Below the pieces are notes generated by a model that made no database searches, had not been told where the DNA came from, and was given only the letters and a program-made list of their open reading frames with translations. From Ceratotherium simum simum (Eukaryota > Chordata > Mammalia > Perissodactyla > Rhinocerotidae), in assembly GCF_000283155.1 (NCBI RefSeq), contig NW_004454178.1, forward strand, positions 7,890,437 through 7,954,436: a stretch of DNA of 64,000 bases. Direction: 5' to 3'. Shown piece by piece: positions 46,036-58,149 of the stretch. The number at the start of each line of letters is the position of its first letter. Positions within the stretch are counted from its first letter, which is position 1. A program made the position numbers and the translations under genes.

Positions 46036-46849
46036 TGTCGACAAATAGCTACTTTACAAGGTGGAATGTGCCAACTGTGATAAGAAGTTAGAGGAGGAAC
46101 TCAGTGAAAGGAGAAATTTCTTTAAGCTAGAGATCCAGGGAAAGTTCCATAGAGAAGGTGATATTTTACCAAGCCCTGAAGGAGACATAGAGATAAAAAG
46201 ACCTCTGGAAACAATATTCTAGGAATCATATCTGGAAATCAGTGAGTGATTAAATTGGTCTGTAACAAAATGTACATATAGGGACATGGCAGGAGATATT
46301 TGTCATCGGAGAGGTGGGCTGCGGCCATGTCAGGGAGCATCTGGAATGTCAAACTTTTTGTGACCATGAACCACCTTTTTGGCCTCAGTTCTTCCCTGAT
46401 GTCTCCAGGTTTGGTATCCAGAGTAGTGATCATATATCACAAGGCTGGCAATGTTTGATGCATGGAGATTCATGGCTTTTAGAATATAGTTTTTTAAATT
46501 GGAAGAAGATAAAAATGACAAAAAATATTCCACTTTGGCAGTAGTGTGGTTTATGTGTCTCATCTAACCTCATAGTCAGCTATTCTGATAGCTTCATGTG
46601 GCCCCAAGTGTTTTCTGCCCTAAAAAAATACTAACTAGCTCAGTTGAAGGTGAGCTAATTTCCATGTGGGATTGGAAAAGCAGGAAGGTCCCTAAGAAAA
46701 GAGGAATAATACAGCAATGTAAAACATTGTCAGCCAGTCTGCAAATGGCCACCTGGTGGAAGCACGTAACTCCATTCAGGACCTCAGAGCCAGTTTGAAA
46801 TGAATAGGAGATCTATTACAATAATTAATATCATCGACTCAAGTACTAG

Positions 46850-47075
46850 GGAGAAAATGGTGGAATTAAGACTCAAATCCAAGTCTAACTGTGCAAACTG
46901 AGAAGTTAGGTTACTTCTCCAAGTTTCTGTGTCCTTGTCCATAAAATGGAGATACAAAGAGTACCTACTCTTTAGAGTTACTTTGAGGATTAAATGTGGT
47001 AAGATACACAGAGCTCTTAGCATCATCCTTGGCACATAGATTGGACTTAATAAATATTCAGTGACTGTTGTTGAG
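46850..47075 (+). repeat. MIR SINE, nearly full length
   Basis: 'ttaggttacttctccaagtt' then 'gtccataaaatggagataca', 'actttgaggattaaatgtgg' and 'cttaataaatattcagtgac' gives the MIR core and its L2-like 3' end. Confidence 0.85.
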
Positions 47076-47104
47076 AAAATAAATATTCAATAAATGTTAG
47101 TAAA

Positions 47105-48594
47105 GAAAAAGGAACTCCCATAAATATAGTCAATTGATCTTTGACAAAGGAGCAAAGACAATACAATGAACCAAGATAGTCCAAATGATGCTTGAACAGC
47201 TGGACATCCATGCAAAAACATGAATCTAGACACAGACCTTACACCCTTCACAAAAATTGACTCAAAATGGATCAGAGAAGTAATTTAAAATGCAAAACAA
47301 TAAAATTCCTAGAAGATAATAGGAGAGAACCTAGTTGAACTAGGGTACAGTAATGTCTTTTTAGATACAACACCAAAAACATAATCCATGAAAGAAATCA
47401 TTGATAAGCTGGACTTCATTAAAATTAAAAACTTCGGCGAAACACAGTGTCAAGAGAATTAGAAGACAAGCCACACACTTGGAGAAAATATTTTCAAAAG
47501 ACATATCTGATAACAGATTGTTATCCTAAATATGCAAAGAACTCTTAAGATTCAACATTAAGAAAACAAAAAAGCTGATTTCCAAAATGGGCCAAAGACT
47601 TGAACAGACACCTCATCAAAGAAGATATACAGATGGCAAATAAGTGTATGAAAAGATGCTCCGCATCATATGTCATCAGGGAAATGCAAATCAAAACTAC
47701 AATGACATACCACTATACACCTATTAGAATGACCAAAATCTGGAACACTGAGAGCACCAAATGCTGGTGAGGATGTGTGGCAGCAGGACCTCACATTCAT
47801 TGCTGGTGGGAATACAAAATGATACAGCCACTTTGGAAGTCAGTTTGGTGATGTCTTACAAGACTAAACGGGCTTTTACCATATGTTCCAGCAATCACAC
47901 TCCCTGGTATTTACCTAAGAAATTGAAAACTTACGTCCACACAAAAACCTGCACACAGATGCTTATAGCAGCTTTATCCATAATTACCAAAACTTGGAAA
48001 CAACCAAGCCATCCTTCAGTAGGTGAATAGATAAATAAACTGTAGTACATCCAGAAAATGGAGTATTATTCAGCACTAAAAAGAAATGAGTTATCAAGCC
48101 AGGAAAAGACTTGGAGGAACCTTAAATGCATATTACCAAGTGAAAGAAGCCAATCTGAAAAGACTACATACTGTATGATTCCAACATATATGACATTCTG
48201 GAAAAGGCAAAACCATGGAGACAATGAAAAGATCAGTGTTTGCAGGGGTTGGAGGAGAGAGATGAATAGGCAGAGCACAGAAGATTTTTAGGGCAGTGAG
48301 AATACTCTGTATGATATTATAATGAGAGATATATGCCATACTTTTGTCCCAACGCGTGGAATGTACAACACCAAGCGAACCGTAGGGTACACCACAGACT
48401 TTGGGCAAATATGATGTGTCCGTGTAGGTTCATCCCCGGTAAAAAAAAAAATGTGCCATTCCGGTGAGTGATGTTGATAATGGGGGAGGCTCTGCTTGTG
48501 TGGTGGCAGAGGGCATATGGGAAATCTCTATACCCATCTCTCAATTTTGTTGTAAACCTAAAACTGCTCTAAAAAAATAAAGTCTTAATTTAAA
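47105..48594 (+). mobile_element. 5'-truncated L1 LINE, sense
   Basis: It starts inside ORF2 ('tcaattgatctttgacaaag') and passes through the C-terminal region ('aagtgtatgaaaagatgctc', 'tcatcagggaaatgcaaatc') and 'ggagtattattcagcactaa'. It ends in an A-rich stretch after 48570. The reading frame is broken repeatedly; the small frames at 47761-48408 are its debris. An ERE was inserted into or next to its tail. Confidence 0.9.
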
Positions 48595-48607
48595 AGAAAA
48601 GAATTGA

Positions 48608-48862
48608 GGGGCCCGCCCAGTAGCGAAGCAGTTATGTGCACGTGCTACACTTTGGCAGCCCGTGGTTCACTCGTTCGGATCCTGGGCGTGCACCAACACA
48701 CCACTTGTTAAGCCATGCTATGACGGCATCCCACATAAAGTAGAGGAAGATGGGCACGGAGGTTAGCCGAGGGCCAGTCTTCCTCAGCAAAAAAGAGGAG
48801 GATTGGTATCAGATGTTAGCTCAGGGCTGACCTTCCTCAAAAAATAAACAAACAAAAAAAAT
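48608..48862 (+). mobile_element. ERE1-type SINE
   Basis: It begins 'ggggcccgcccagtagcgaa', has 'cgttcggatcctgggcgtgc', and carries the ERE1 3' body 'cttcctcagcaaaaaagagg' then 'atgttagctcagggctgacc', ending in an A-rich tail. The body differs from the 4.35 and 20.5-kb copies, so two ERE subtypes are present. The flanking duplication is not clear because both sides are A-rich. Confidence 0.92.
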
Positions 48863-50982
48863 TGAAAAGTAACATGCAGCAAAAAAAAAAAGTTAAAGGA
48901 GAGCATAGAGATGGTACTATGCTGCATGGCTCATTATCCCCATTAGGGGTAAAGATAGCTGTTTAGAAGAGGAAAAATAGTGAAAGCCACAAAAGCAATT
49001 AAACATCCCCCAGCAAACACAGGTTTAGTGGAACTGGAGAGCATGGCAGGCTTCTGCTAAAGTGGCTCAAGACCAGGAGAAAAGATTTCTGTATCATGGT
49101 CCAGACTCTGACACTAACTGATCTGCGGTCTTAGGCAAGTCACATCATTTCTCCAATTCTCAGGTTTTTTATCTGTAGAACTGCCATATTGAATTGACTG
49201 GTCTCCGAGCTCTCTGACTTTCTCTATAGTTATGAAATGGAAGCTGACCCTGTCTAAAGACCCTTGAAACCCAATCTAAGTGGCTCTTGAGGAAAAGTTT
49301 GGTTACAGTCCAACAGTTGTGGCAGGAGGTTGAACTAAAGAACCCAGATGGACATTCTTTCCAGCCAAAGAATCAATCCTTCTGGAAGGATTGAGTTTAT
49401 ACTTGTTTCAAGAGAGTCTAGTACAGCAAAGACCTTCCATAGAGAGTAGAGACTATCCCTAACGGGGTACCTCCAGCAGATTTGGGCACTTCACACTCTT
49501 CCCCTCTCTTCATCCCCCAAGTCAGATCACAGAGAAGAAAGGACCTTGGAAATGCATCTCTCTTCCTCCTTGCATTTCCAAAAGCCTTCCAGAATGCCCA
49601 GAAGGCAGTTTAATGTCTTTTCGTGGACTTAGAACATACAGTCCTGCTCTTCTTCCCTGAGTTCAGGGAAGCCTCCCATTAGGAGTTCTTACCTTGCAAG
49701 GGATGGGCACTGGTGATTCACAATAGCACTCAATGTGATTTGGACTCATAAATCAAGATATTGTCTAGGAGTAAATTGCACAGATCCTCAGGCCAGACGC
49801 AGCAGCCCCGTGTTTAAACAATCTGGTCTAATCCCCTTGGCTAGCAGGCTCTCCACTCCAGGGAATGGCAGGCAAGGCTGCCTCGTGTGCAAGTCCCAAC
49901 AGTATCTATGATATAGGTCTGTTTCTAGTGGGGATTTGGGAGGCTATCCTCTCAAATTAAGTTCAGTTAGAACCAATTTTTCTTCCTCTGTTAAGGAGAA
50001 ACAAAACCCAGCTCTGGCATTTAAGAAAATGTTTTCACATACATCGAAATCAACCGAAGCAAATCCCCTAGGTCTCCTGTCCCCTCTGGGGCCTCCATCA
50101 CTGACTAGGGGATCTTTCTGGTACCAGCTACACGGATCTCCAATACTTTGACTCAGAATCCCTCTCCTGACACAAGGCAGCAACCTGGGGCATGTGTTTT
50201 CCAGGCATGAAATGGACAAGAGCAATTGAGTTGTTTTAATTCCAGGTCACATACAGGGGTATATGAGGCAAGCCCGGCCCATGGCCTCCCCAAGGAGGAG
50301 AAGTTTAGAAGTCTCGTAGGAGGGCTACCTGGTGGCTTTCTGACAGCAATGCTCTTTTGAAAACTGCTCAGCAAATGCTGGCTGTTCCAAAGGAGTCATC
50401 TGTCTTCTCAGATCTCCAGGCTTGAGGGTTCGTGTCTCATTTACACTTCTTGGAAAGTGTCAGGAGCTAATTCCAAATTGGCAACTAGTGGGGAGACAGA
50501 GATGCCAAGGACAGTGTGACCTCAGTCTCCTAGCCTGGGCCCTCGTAGGGTGCCCAGTGGTAGGGTGTCATTACAGAAAAGCATGCTCGTGTGGTTGGGT
50601 TCCTATTTAGGTGGTTCATCTGCCACTTCTGAACACAGGCCGAGGGAGAGCCCAGCTTTTCTGTGATGACTTTTGCAACCTCTGGAGGAGCAAACCTTCC
50701 AGGTAAGGCCTTTTAGGAGTCCCCCCTTTCCATTGCGATGCCAGCCTTGAGTTTCCTTTCTGCCCAGCTTCACACTGACTTAACAGTTAACTTCCCCTTA
50801 AAATGAAATGTGCTATGATCTCTGAACTCTTTGAGAAGGAATCAAGGTTTATGGAGCTTGGTCTGCTAAGAAGGAATAAGCATGGGATGACAGCCTTCAA
50901 TGGCTGAATTCAGAGCTGTCACAAGGTCCACAGATCTGATAGTCTGCATGGCATTGGGGTATAGGACCATGGCCGAGGAGAG
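48863..50982. other. Mostly unique sequence with one MIR-like piece
   Basis: A MIR-like core lies at about 49085-49235 ('gactctgacactaactgatc', 'ttaggcaagtcacatcattt'). Frames of 71-93 codons at 49936-50374 overlap on both strands without motifs. Confidence 0.4.
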
Positions 50983-51328
50983 TGTCTCAGTCCATTCTGG
51001 CTGCTATAACAAAATGCCACAGACTGGATGGCTTGTAAACAACAGAAATTTATTTTTCACAGTTCTGGAGGCTGGAAGTCTAAGATCAGGGTGCCAGCAT
51101 GGTCAGGTTCTGGAGAAGGTCCTTTTCCAAGTTGCAGACTGCCGACTTCTCATCGAGGCCTCACATGGTAGAAAGGAGCACTCTCTGGGGCCTTTTCTAT
51201 AAGAGCACTAATCCCAGAGCCCTCAGGACCTAATCACCCCTCGACGGCCCCATCTCCTAATACCATCACATTGGGCATTAGGATTTCAACATATGAATTT
51301 TGGGGGGACATAAACATTCGCTATAGCA
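50983..51328 (-). mobile_element. Solo MLT1A-type MaLR LTR, reverse
   Basis: On the plus strand it reads 'tgtctcagtccattctggct', 'gctataacaaaatgccacag', 'cagttctggaggctggaagt', 'aataccatcacattgggcat' and ends '...cgctatagca', the reverse of an MLT1A LTR with TG...CA ends. It is about 346 bp. No internal MaLR sequence or convincing flanking duplication is seen. Confidence 0.9.
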
Positions 51329-51404
51329 GGGGGAAAATTAAAGATGGAGGATTTGGGCCCAATATAGGGCATACAGCTATCAAGCACCCCAAAGGGCAAG
51401 ACAT

Positions 51405-51590
51405 CTTATATATATAGCTATTAAGTCCTTGCAATAAACCTATGAAGCACAGATTAAGACATATCAGGAAAAGGGCTGAAATAGGTTAAGTGGTTTGCCC
51501 AAGGTCACACCTGATGAGTAACAGAGGCAGGATCTGACCTCAAGGGAGTATGTCCCGCAGCCCACACTCTTCTCGTGACACCAATGAAGC
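51405..51590 (-). repeat. MIR SINE, reverse
   Basis: 'ggttaagtggtttgcccaag' continuing 'gtcacacctgatgagtaaca' and 'gaggcaggatctgacctcaa' is a well-preserved reverse MIR core. Confidence 0.85.
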
Positions 51591-51702
51591 TGCCTCCCAG
51601 GAAAACCAGAGTGAGAAGGCGAGTTCTCAGGCTCCTGCAGCATTCAGAGGGTGTATGGTATAAAACATAAAGGAAAGTTCTAGATTGGATGGGAGAGTAG
51701 AT

Positions 51703-51921
51703 CAGAGGTTCTCAACCAGGGATGATTTTACTCCCCCTCCCCAGGGGACATTTAGCAATGTCTGGGGACATTTTTGACTGTCACAACTTGGGAAGTGCTA
51801 CCAGCAGCTAGTGGGTGGAAGCCAGAGATTGCTCTTAACATCTTTCAATGCCCAGGAGATCCCCCAGAATAAAGAAGCATCTGGCACAAAATGTCAATAT
51901 TGTTGAGGTTACGAAACTCTA
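51703..51921 (+). mobile_element. Full-length MER20 (hAT-Charlie) element
   Basis: The ends 'cagaggttctcaacca' and 'gttacgaaactcta' are imperfect inverted repeats, and between them lie 'ggggacatttagcaatgtct', 'gactgtcacaacttgggaag' and 'cagctagtgggtggaagcca'. The length of 219 bp equals that expected for MER20. Eight-base flanks 'gagtagat' (51695-51702) and 'gactagat' (51922-51929) differ at one base, fitting hAT insertion. MER20 copies are known to act as hormone-responsive regulatory elements in placental-mammal endometrium. Whether this copy does is unknown. Confidence 0.88.
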
Positions 51922-52967
51922 GACTAGATGACCTTAAGACTTCCTCCAACTCCAGAACTAAATTAGGAGTCTTCATTTTTCCTTCTAGCTGTATGGATGA
52001 GATTCAGTTCTGTAATCCAGTGTTTCTCAAGGCAAAGCCAGGGAGGGGACGAGGATCCATGCCCATATCACCAAACTCCTTTAAAACTCTGAGTTTCTGG
52101 CACAGCGAAGACCCCAAAGAAATTACATGAATAGTCCCTACCTCCTAAAGACTTGGCCATTCTGTGCTCTCAAGATGAATCTGCACCCTGAGAAACCCAG
52201 CTAGTTAGAGATACACAGGAGCTTTGTGGGGGGATAGGGGATTCTAGAAAACCCAAGAAGAGAGGATAGAAAGGAGTAGAAATCTACCAGTTCAATGAAA
52301 ATTATTTCAATGAATGTCCAATTGGTAAAAGCTAATTTCCTGAAAGGCTAATTCGCTGAAAGCTAATTCCCGGGAAGCTAGTTCTTAGAAAAATCAATTT
52401 GCCAAATGACGAATTTACTAAATTTACCAAATTCACATGTTGTGATGCTTAATGAAAATATTTATCCACTGAAATTTCCGCATGTAATAGAAAAATCTCT
52501 TTAGCACATTATACAGTTTAACTGGGAATGTTCTTCCAGCTAATTCTGATTTCCTTCGGATGGTTTTGAATCTGGAATTAAATTGTAAACTGTAAATTAA
52601 CGTCACCTAAAACTCTGCTTTACTTTGAGTCCTGTTTAAAGTTAATTTATTTTCATTTTCATTTAAAGTTAATTAAAATTTTACATCAAATTACCAGCAG
52701 TTTACAGAAAGATTCAAGGGGAAAAGGTACAACCACAGCAGTGGAAGGGGTGTGAGGATGGCCAGCAGAGACTTCCCACCCTAGACATGTGTCGAGGAAC
52801 AGCAGTACAGTCAAAGAACCAACTCAGAAGCAGCAAAAGCAACCATTCTGCGTTTAAAATGTGGCTACTAATGACCGGAAATAATAAACCAAGGTGGATT
52901 GTTTGAGAAATAGTAAAAACACAAGAAGATTGGCAAAAACCAAAATTGTCATTTAAAAATATGTTTT

Positions 52968-53149
52968 GGGGCCAGGCTGGTGGTGTAGTGGTTAAGTGTG
53001 CGCACTCTGCTTCAGCGCCCCAGGGTTCGTGGGTTCAGATCCCAGGCATGACATACGCACCACTCATCAAGCCATGCTGTGGCAGCGTCCCACATACAAA
53101 ATAGAGAAGGATTGGCACAGATGTTAGCTCAGGGACAATCTTCCTCACC

Positions 53150-53166
<17 letters not shown>
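52968..53166 (+). mobile_element. ERE1-type SINE nested in the inverted-repeat element
   Basis: It has the head 'ggggccaggctggtggtgta', the box 'cgtgggttcagatcccaggc' and the 3' body 'atgttagctcagggacaatc', then a poly(A) tail. The tail runs into a (TA)n microsatellite, which has blurred any right-hand duplication. Confidence 0.95.
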
Positions 53167-53182
<16 letters not shown>

Positions 53183-53195
53183 TATATGTATATAT
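53166..53195. repeat. (TA)n microsatellite seeded at the ERE tail
   Basis: About 30 bp of alternating TA with a single 'gta' break starts exactly where the ERE poly(A) ends, a usual site for microsatellite birth. Confidence 0.9.
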
Positions 53196-53945
53196 TTCTA
53201 GTTGCTTAGCTGATTTACCAAAAAGGGACAATGTCACTTGTGTCACAAGGTATGGATTATTTCTGATAACAGCCACAAAATCAATAGATCTCAATTTCTC
53301 CTTATTGATGCTACCTATCAACATTGTGTAGGTAATGGGATTTTTTAGTGAATTCTGATTTCTATTGTGCTACAGTGCCACTTTCCATTTTTCTAAAAGC
53401 TAAGAGCTTTTTAGTACTTGTGTTTACCAATTCCTTGAGCTGCATATCTGCCTTAATTTTGTATTCCTAGCAATTCAACATTTAAATTTAATATTATATT
53501 TCTATTCAAAAGCATTGGATTTTAAAATCAGATTTTAAATTTAAATTTAAACTAAATCTCCAATATAAAAAAATATCAAAAGTTTAAATTTGAAAGCATA
53601 AAGTCAATCTGTTTTAAACTAGATTAAATTAAAATACATATTCCAAAGCATACAAAAGAAATCAAAAGTAGCCATCAGCTAAAAGCGTTCCACATAAATA
53701 TTAGCAAAAACCGAAAAATTCCCATGTGAAATGCTGAAACAGTGTTACTGCTAATAAAATACGTTTCTTTACGTAGCATCACTAGCAACAAAAATAATAC
53801 ATTTATATTAAATTTAAAACATTTCTGTTAAAGAGGCTAAACACCTCAGTGAAATATGACAAAGTATCCAATTTGGTAAATTTGGCACATTAGTCAATAG
53901 GTGAATTGATCATTTGGCAAATTGCCTTTCTAATCATTGCTTTTC

Positions 53946-55475
53946 AGGGAACTGACTCAGTCCCAAGAGAATTTAAAAGCGGAAAAATGGAGCAAATTTC
54001 ATAGTAGGGGCTTTAGGAGAGCTGGACAAGCTGTTGCTTTTCTTGTCACATCCCCTTAGAGGCTGCAATCGGCTGTGGGGGCAGAGGCGAGTCCCCAAGG
54101 GCACTGCAGTGCTGGTGGCTATCCAGAGATACAGAGGTTCAAGACGTGTTCCAGACTCTCAAGACAAAAGCCTCTTCCTTGTGAAGGAAACCAAGTACTT
54201 TAGTTAATCAAAACTACTAAGCTTCACCATGTAAGCTATCCTTTTCTTTTTTGATTTGTTTTCATGATGGTAAATGATCAGTACAGACTACAAACGCAAC
54301 AGAAGCTCAGAGGATCTGCATACAGACCAGTGACTATACAGTAGGAGCATTGGATCTCCCAGGGAGAGAACAGTTCAAATTCCTTCTAGGTTGAATTTAT
54401 GGACATCCTATTCCTCTGGGAACTAAGTAAACTGTGCCTTATTTGATCTCCCATTGGCCACCTGGTCCAGAGGCTATCTTCTGAGCACATCCACTCCCTC
54501 TGAGCTCTCTTCTGAACTGAGACCTCTATGAGAAATGACTCTCTATTTTTCCTCCATCACTAGCCCTAGCATCTGTCACATGCCCCAGGTTGGAAGTTCT
54601 TTTTGATGTCTGACTTCAGTGATTTCTCTGTCTCTTAAACGCACACACACGACATCTCTCATTCTCAGTTCAATCCTCATAGAAGCTGGAACAGAGATCA
54701 ATTTCGTAGAATTAAAGCACATTCTCTCTATTCAGTACTGGCTCCTTAGGTACTGTTGTTCTCACATTTCAAGTGGGAAAATGCATAAGTGGCAGATAAA
54801 GAGGGAGAAACAGAGAGTAAGAGATGTTTTCCAGAACATGAGCATGGCTTCTGGGCTGCCGTGCGGAGAATGAGGAGGCAGCATCCCCAGCATTGCCCTC
54901 CTGAAGGTCTCCCTCCACCCCCTTCCAAAGACTGAAATCAGCAGGCTCCAGCAGCAAGGAAGAGCCAATGGGGGGGAGACGGAGGAAACTTTATCTCTGG
55001 AATTCCATCTTCTCAGTGGTCCAGAAAACTCAGAGAGAGCAGGGCTCTCTGTTTATCTTCCCAAATGGATCTCAGGTACCTGACACAGCCTGGCAGCCCA
55101 CGTTCCTTCTCTGATTTCCCTGTCGCCAGGAATTTGGCAACTCTAGGAGCCAGGGAGAGGCTCTGGGTGGGGCAGCAGCAGGGAGAGGGGAAGAGTGCAC
55201 TCTGGCCCTGGAGTAGGGAGGTGAGCAGGCATCTCTTCTAGCAGCAGCTGGAAGGGTGGAGTGAGGGAAAGGGGACGTGATCAGGAAGGCAGGGTGGGAC
55301 TGGAGAAGGTCAGCCCTACCATTTTGCCATGTCTGATCTCTCAGGATGGACACAATTTAAGAGTTAGAATAAGAGAGGAGTGGAACAAGACAGGAGGAAA
55401 GTGCAGGGATGATGAATCTGGCCGCATTCTCTTTGTGGCTGAGGCCCTTATCTTTGTGCCTAAGAGCAAGCCTTG
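53946..55475. other. Unique sequence, no gene seen
   Basis: Three minus frames at 54746-54968 occupy all three registers of the same stretch, which argues against coding. No promoter or CpG island despite a locally GC-richer stretch at 55080-55260. Confidence 0.35.
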
Positions 55476-55479
55476 CAGA

Positions 55480-55645
55480 GGGGAAAGAGCCCAGCCTCCA
55501 GGTCCCGTTGGCACCAAGTTTTGGCCATGTGACCTTGAGCATGTCACTTAACTTCTCTGAGCCCCACTTTCTCCGTCTATAAAATGAGTTGTACAACCTC
55601 AAAGAGTTGTGGTTAGGATTAAATAAGAAAACAGAGATGACATGC
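55480..55645 (+). repeat. MIR SINE
   Basis: 'tggccatgtgaccttgagca' then 'tgtcacttaacttctctgag' then 'ccgtctataaaatgagttgt' and 'gttgtggttaggattaaata' is a clear MIR core in sense order. Confidence 0.9.
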
Positions 55646-55814
55646 CTTAGACCAGACCACTTCAGACATTTTTCAAATGTTAGTTCTCTCTCCTGCTTCC
55701 GCCTTCTCACCATCCACCTTCATGAGAGAGAACGGCCTCTCAGCCAAAAAGTAACCAGAGAAAAAGCCATGGGCAGAAGGGCAGGTTGCTGCAATGCTGG
55801 TTCAAGGCATGTAA

Positions 55815-56045
55815 TCATCGTGAAGTCAACCTTAATAGCTTATATTTATTTTGCACCTGTCCTTGAAGAGTTTTATCCCCTTCAGCCATCAGATGAACTC
55901 AATCATCTTCATGAACAGCTAAGTGAGGTCAAGAGAAAAAGCCGTGTTGTACCCGGCTCAGGTTGAAGAGCTTAACCTAGGAAGTTAAATGACTTATCCA
56001 ATGCTATTCAGGTAGAACAGAGACAGAACTGAGGTTGGCATATCA
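55815..56045 (-). repeat. MIR SINE fragment, reverse
   Basis: 'agcttatatttattttgcac' with 'gttaaatgacttatccaatg' and 'cagagacagaactgaggttg' matches reverse MIR blocks in order. Diverged. Confidence 0.6.
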
Positions 56046-57095
56046 TGGGTGATTGTTCAATAATAACTAGGGTTCTCCTAGTGTCCTGCTGCCTCCCAAG
56101 CAAGAACTGGGTGGTGTCCACTCTTTCTCACTCTCTTGAGCCATCCTGCGTGTGTGGATCCAGGATTCCACAGGCCTTGCAGAGAACATCTAGTTCCCAA
56201 AGCTCCATGCAGCTGGCGAGTCACGGAGTTTTGAGGAGATGGTGCCCCAAGGCAGAAGCTCTCCAGGGATGCAATTTTCATCCACCCAAGAACCGCTTCT
56301 CTCCAGCCTAGATATTAGACAACAGCATGCATGTGGAATGCCCAAGTGCCTATAAAAGGATTATTACTAAGTAAGAGTGGATGATGATAATTAATTACCC
56401 TCCACTAAAGAGAAAGTCACTAGAGCAAAAGCATCTATGACAACGTTTTACTGAGTTGGCAGTTTCTTTGGCTCTGGGACAAGATGACTCCTCAGTCTGC
56501 ACCTTGAATCTGTTCCTTTCTCTCTTATTCTGACTTGAGGAATATGTATTTGACTTTGGACAACTTCTTCTAATTCCCACCTTTCTCCCCATCCCAATCC
56601 GGTAATCATTATTATTAAAACTTCACACCAGGACCACAGACATATTTTATAGCAATTCTTTGATAGATTAATTCGTGGTTACTCTCCTTCTTTACTGAAG
56701 ACTAAATCAAAGGAAATGTGCTTAGAATGGAAAACAAAATCTCCCTGCCAGCCAAGGGGAGAAGATCATGGAAAATAGACATTGAAAGACATGGTAGTAT
56801 CTATCTCCTCCTCAACAAATACATTAACGCGGGAGGAGGGGGCAGAGCAAGAAGGTGTGCTGCAGCCCCAGAATAAGTCAAGGAACTGGGCCAGATTTCC
56901 TCCAAACCCTGTCATATGTGAGAAACTCTACAAGACGCATATCCATGTCTCTTAGAAATGAGTACTTCATGATTCTTGGGAAATATCTCCTCTCCTGCAG
57001 ATCTGAATCAGCAGACCTGTCACCAGTAAAAAAGGTCTCTGCTTACTAAGCAAAGTTGACCATGGAGACAACATCCCAGAATTTCATGTGACTAA
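56046..57095. other. Unique sequence, no gene seen
   Basis: The 88-codon plus and 67-codon minus frames at 56045-56311 mirror each other and have no motif. Confidence 0.35.
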
Positions 57096-57099
57096 TCTG

Positions 57100-57300
57100 A
57101 GAAGGAATCTTGGAATGTCCATGTATAATAAAAAGAGTACACAGGCTTGGGAATGAGGGAGCTGAGACGGCTCTGCACGTCCTGGCCTTGTGACCCAGAG
57201 GCTCTCTGGGAGTCAGGTTCCTTATCTGTAAGAGAAAGCAGAGGAAGAATTCTCGCGTAATGGAGATTTTGAGAAGTTGGGAGGAGATCATTGATATATG
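57100..57300 (+). repeat. MIR-like SINE
   Basis: 'ctgcacgtcctggccttgtg' followed by 'caggttccttatctgtaaga' fits a diverged sense MIR core. Confidence 0.55.
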
Positions 57301-57419
57301 TTAGCACCCAGTTCAGCTCCTGGGTACGTGCCTTCCATCATGTTATATAATCACCATGTTGGGTGGATGGGAGCTGGGCTATGAAGCAAGCCAAATGCCA
57401 TTGTATCGCAGCTCCCAGG

Positions 57420-57475
57420 AGACTGTCTGGACATTTGTAGGTCCCCAGTAAACATTTGTTGAATGAATCACTGCA
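57420..57475 (+). repeat. L2-type 3' end
   Basis: 'cagtaaacatttgttgaatg' followed by 'aatcac' is the L2 3' terminus. Confidence 0.6.
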
Positions 57476-57804
57476 ATCAGACCCATTCATTGTCGCTGGT
57501 GCAGCCAGAATAGAGGAAGACTGGCATCAGTAAGAGCTCTCTGGACATCTAGGAAATGTTTCCCAATCATCAAGCCACAGGGATCTCAACAATCCAGAGA
57601 TGTCCTTTTGGAATTTGTTAATACTCAAGGCTCCCACAAAAGAACCTTGCAAAAATTGTGGAAGCTTTGCTTTCCTAGACAGAGATAGGCCTCCATCAGC
57701 CTATTCTGGAGAAGCACTTGCATGCTAGAAGACTTTCCCTAGAAACAACTAGCCCAACACCATCCTACCAGGATAATTATTGCTAGTGGTTGGCACAGGC
57801 AAAC

Positions 57805-58120
57805 TCCTAATCTCGGTGTCTTAGCACAACAGAAGTTTGATTCTCACTCACTGGAAGTCCAAGGTGGCTTGGTAGGGGTTTACCTCCAATCAGTGACTCA
57901 GGGGTCTAGCTGCCTCTCCATCTCTGCATATTCCTTTCAAGGTTGCCCTGGCAGAGGAAACAGAGACAGAGGTGGCACAGTGGCCCTTCACTGCCTTGAT
58001 CCAGAAGTGGCACAGATCATTTCTGATCACAGCCATTGGCCAGAACTACTCACACGGCTCCAATCCAACCGAGAAGGGAGCACATGGATAGTAAGTGAAC
58101 ACTACATGTCCCCACCATCC
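57805..58120. repeat. Ancient interspersed repeat, family unresolved
   Basis: 'ttagcacaacagaagtttga', 'tttcaaggttgccctggcag' and 'atcacagccattggccagaa' occur in the order of a dispersed mammalian repeat that I cannot name. Confidence 0.45.
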
Positions 58121-58149
58121 CGGGACCCAATGGATGGGCATTCTGGTGT

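Larger units (their letters stand above)
52310..53945. mobile_element. AT-rich element with inverted subterminal repeats, family unresolved
   Basis: The left end carries four imperfect 16-bp units (52327-52390, each near 'aaaggctaattcgctg'), then 'caatttgccaaatga' (52395-52409) and 'aaatttaccaaatt' (52420-52433). The right end has the exact reverse complements of both blocks, at 53910-53924 and 53870-53883, in the mirrored order. It also has a unit-like 'ccctgaaaagcaatgattag' (reverse strand) outside them. The interior is AT-rich with TTTAAATTTAAA motifs and holds an ERE at 52968-53166. The layout is that of an old non-autonomous DNA transposon or fold-back element. I recognise no transposase and cannot name the family. 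Confidence 0.65.
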
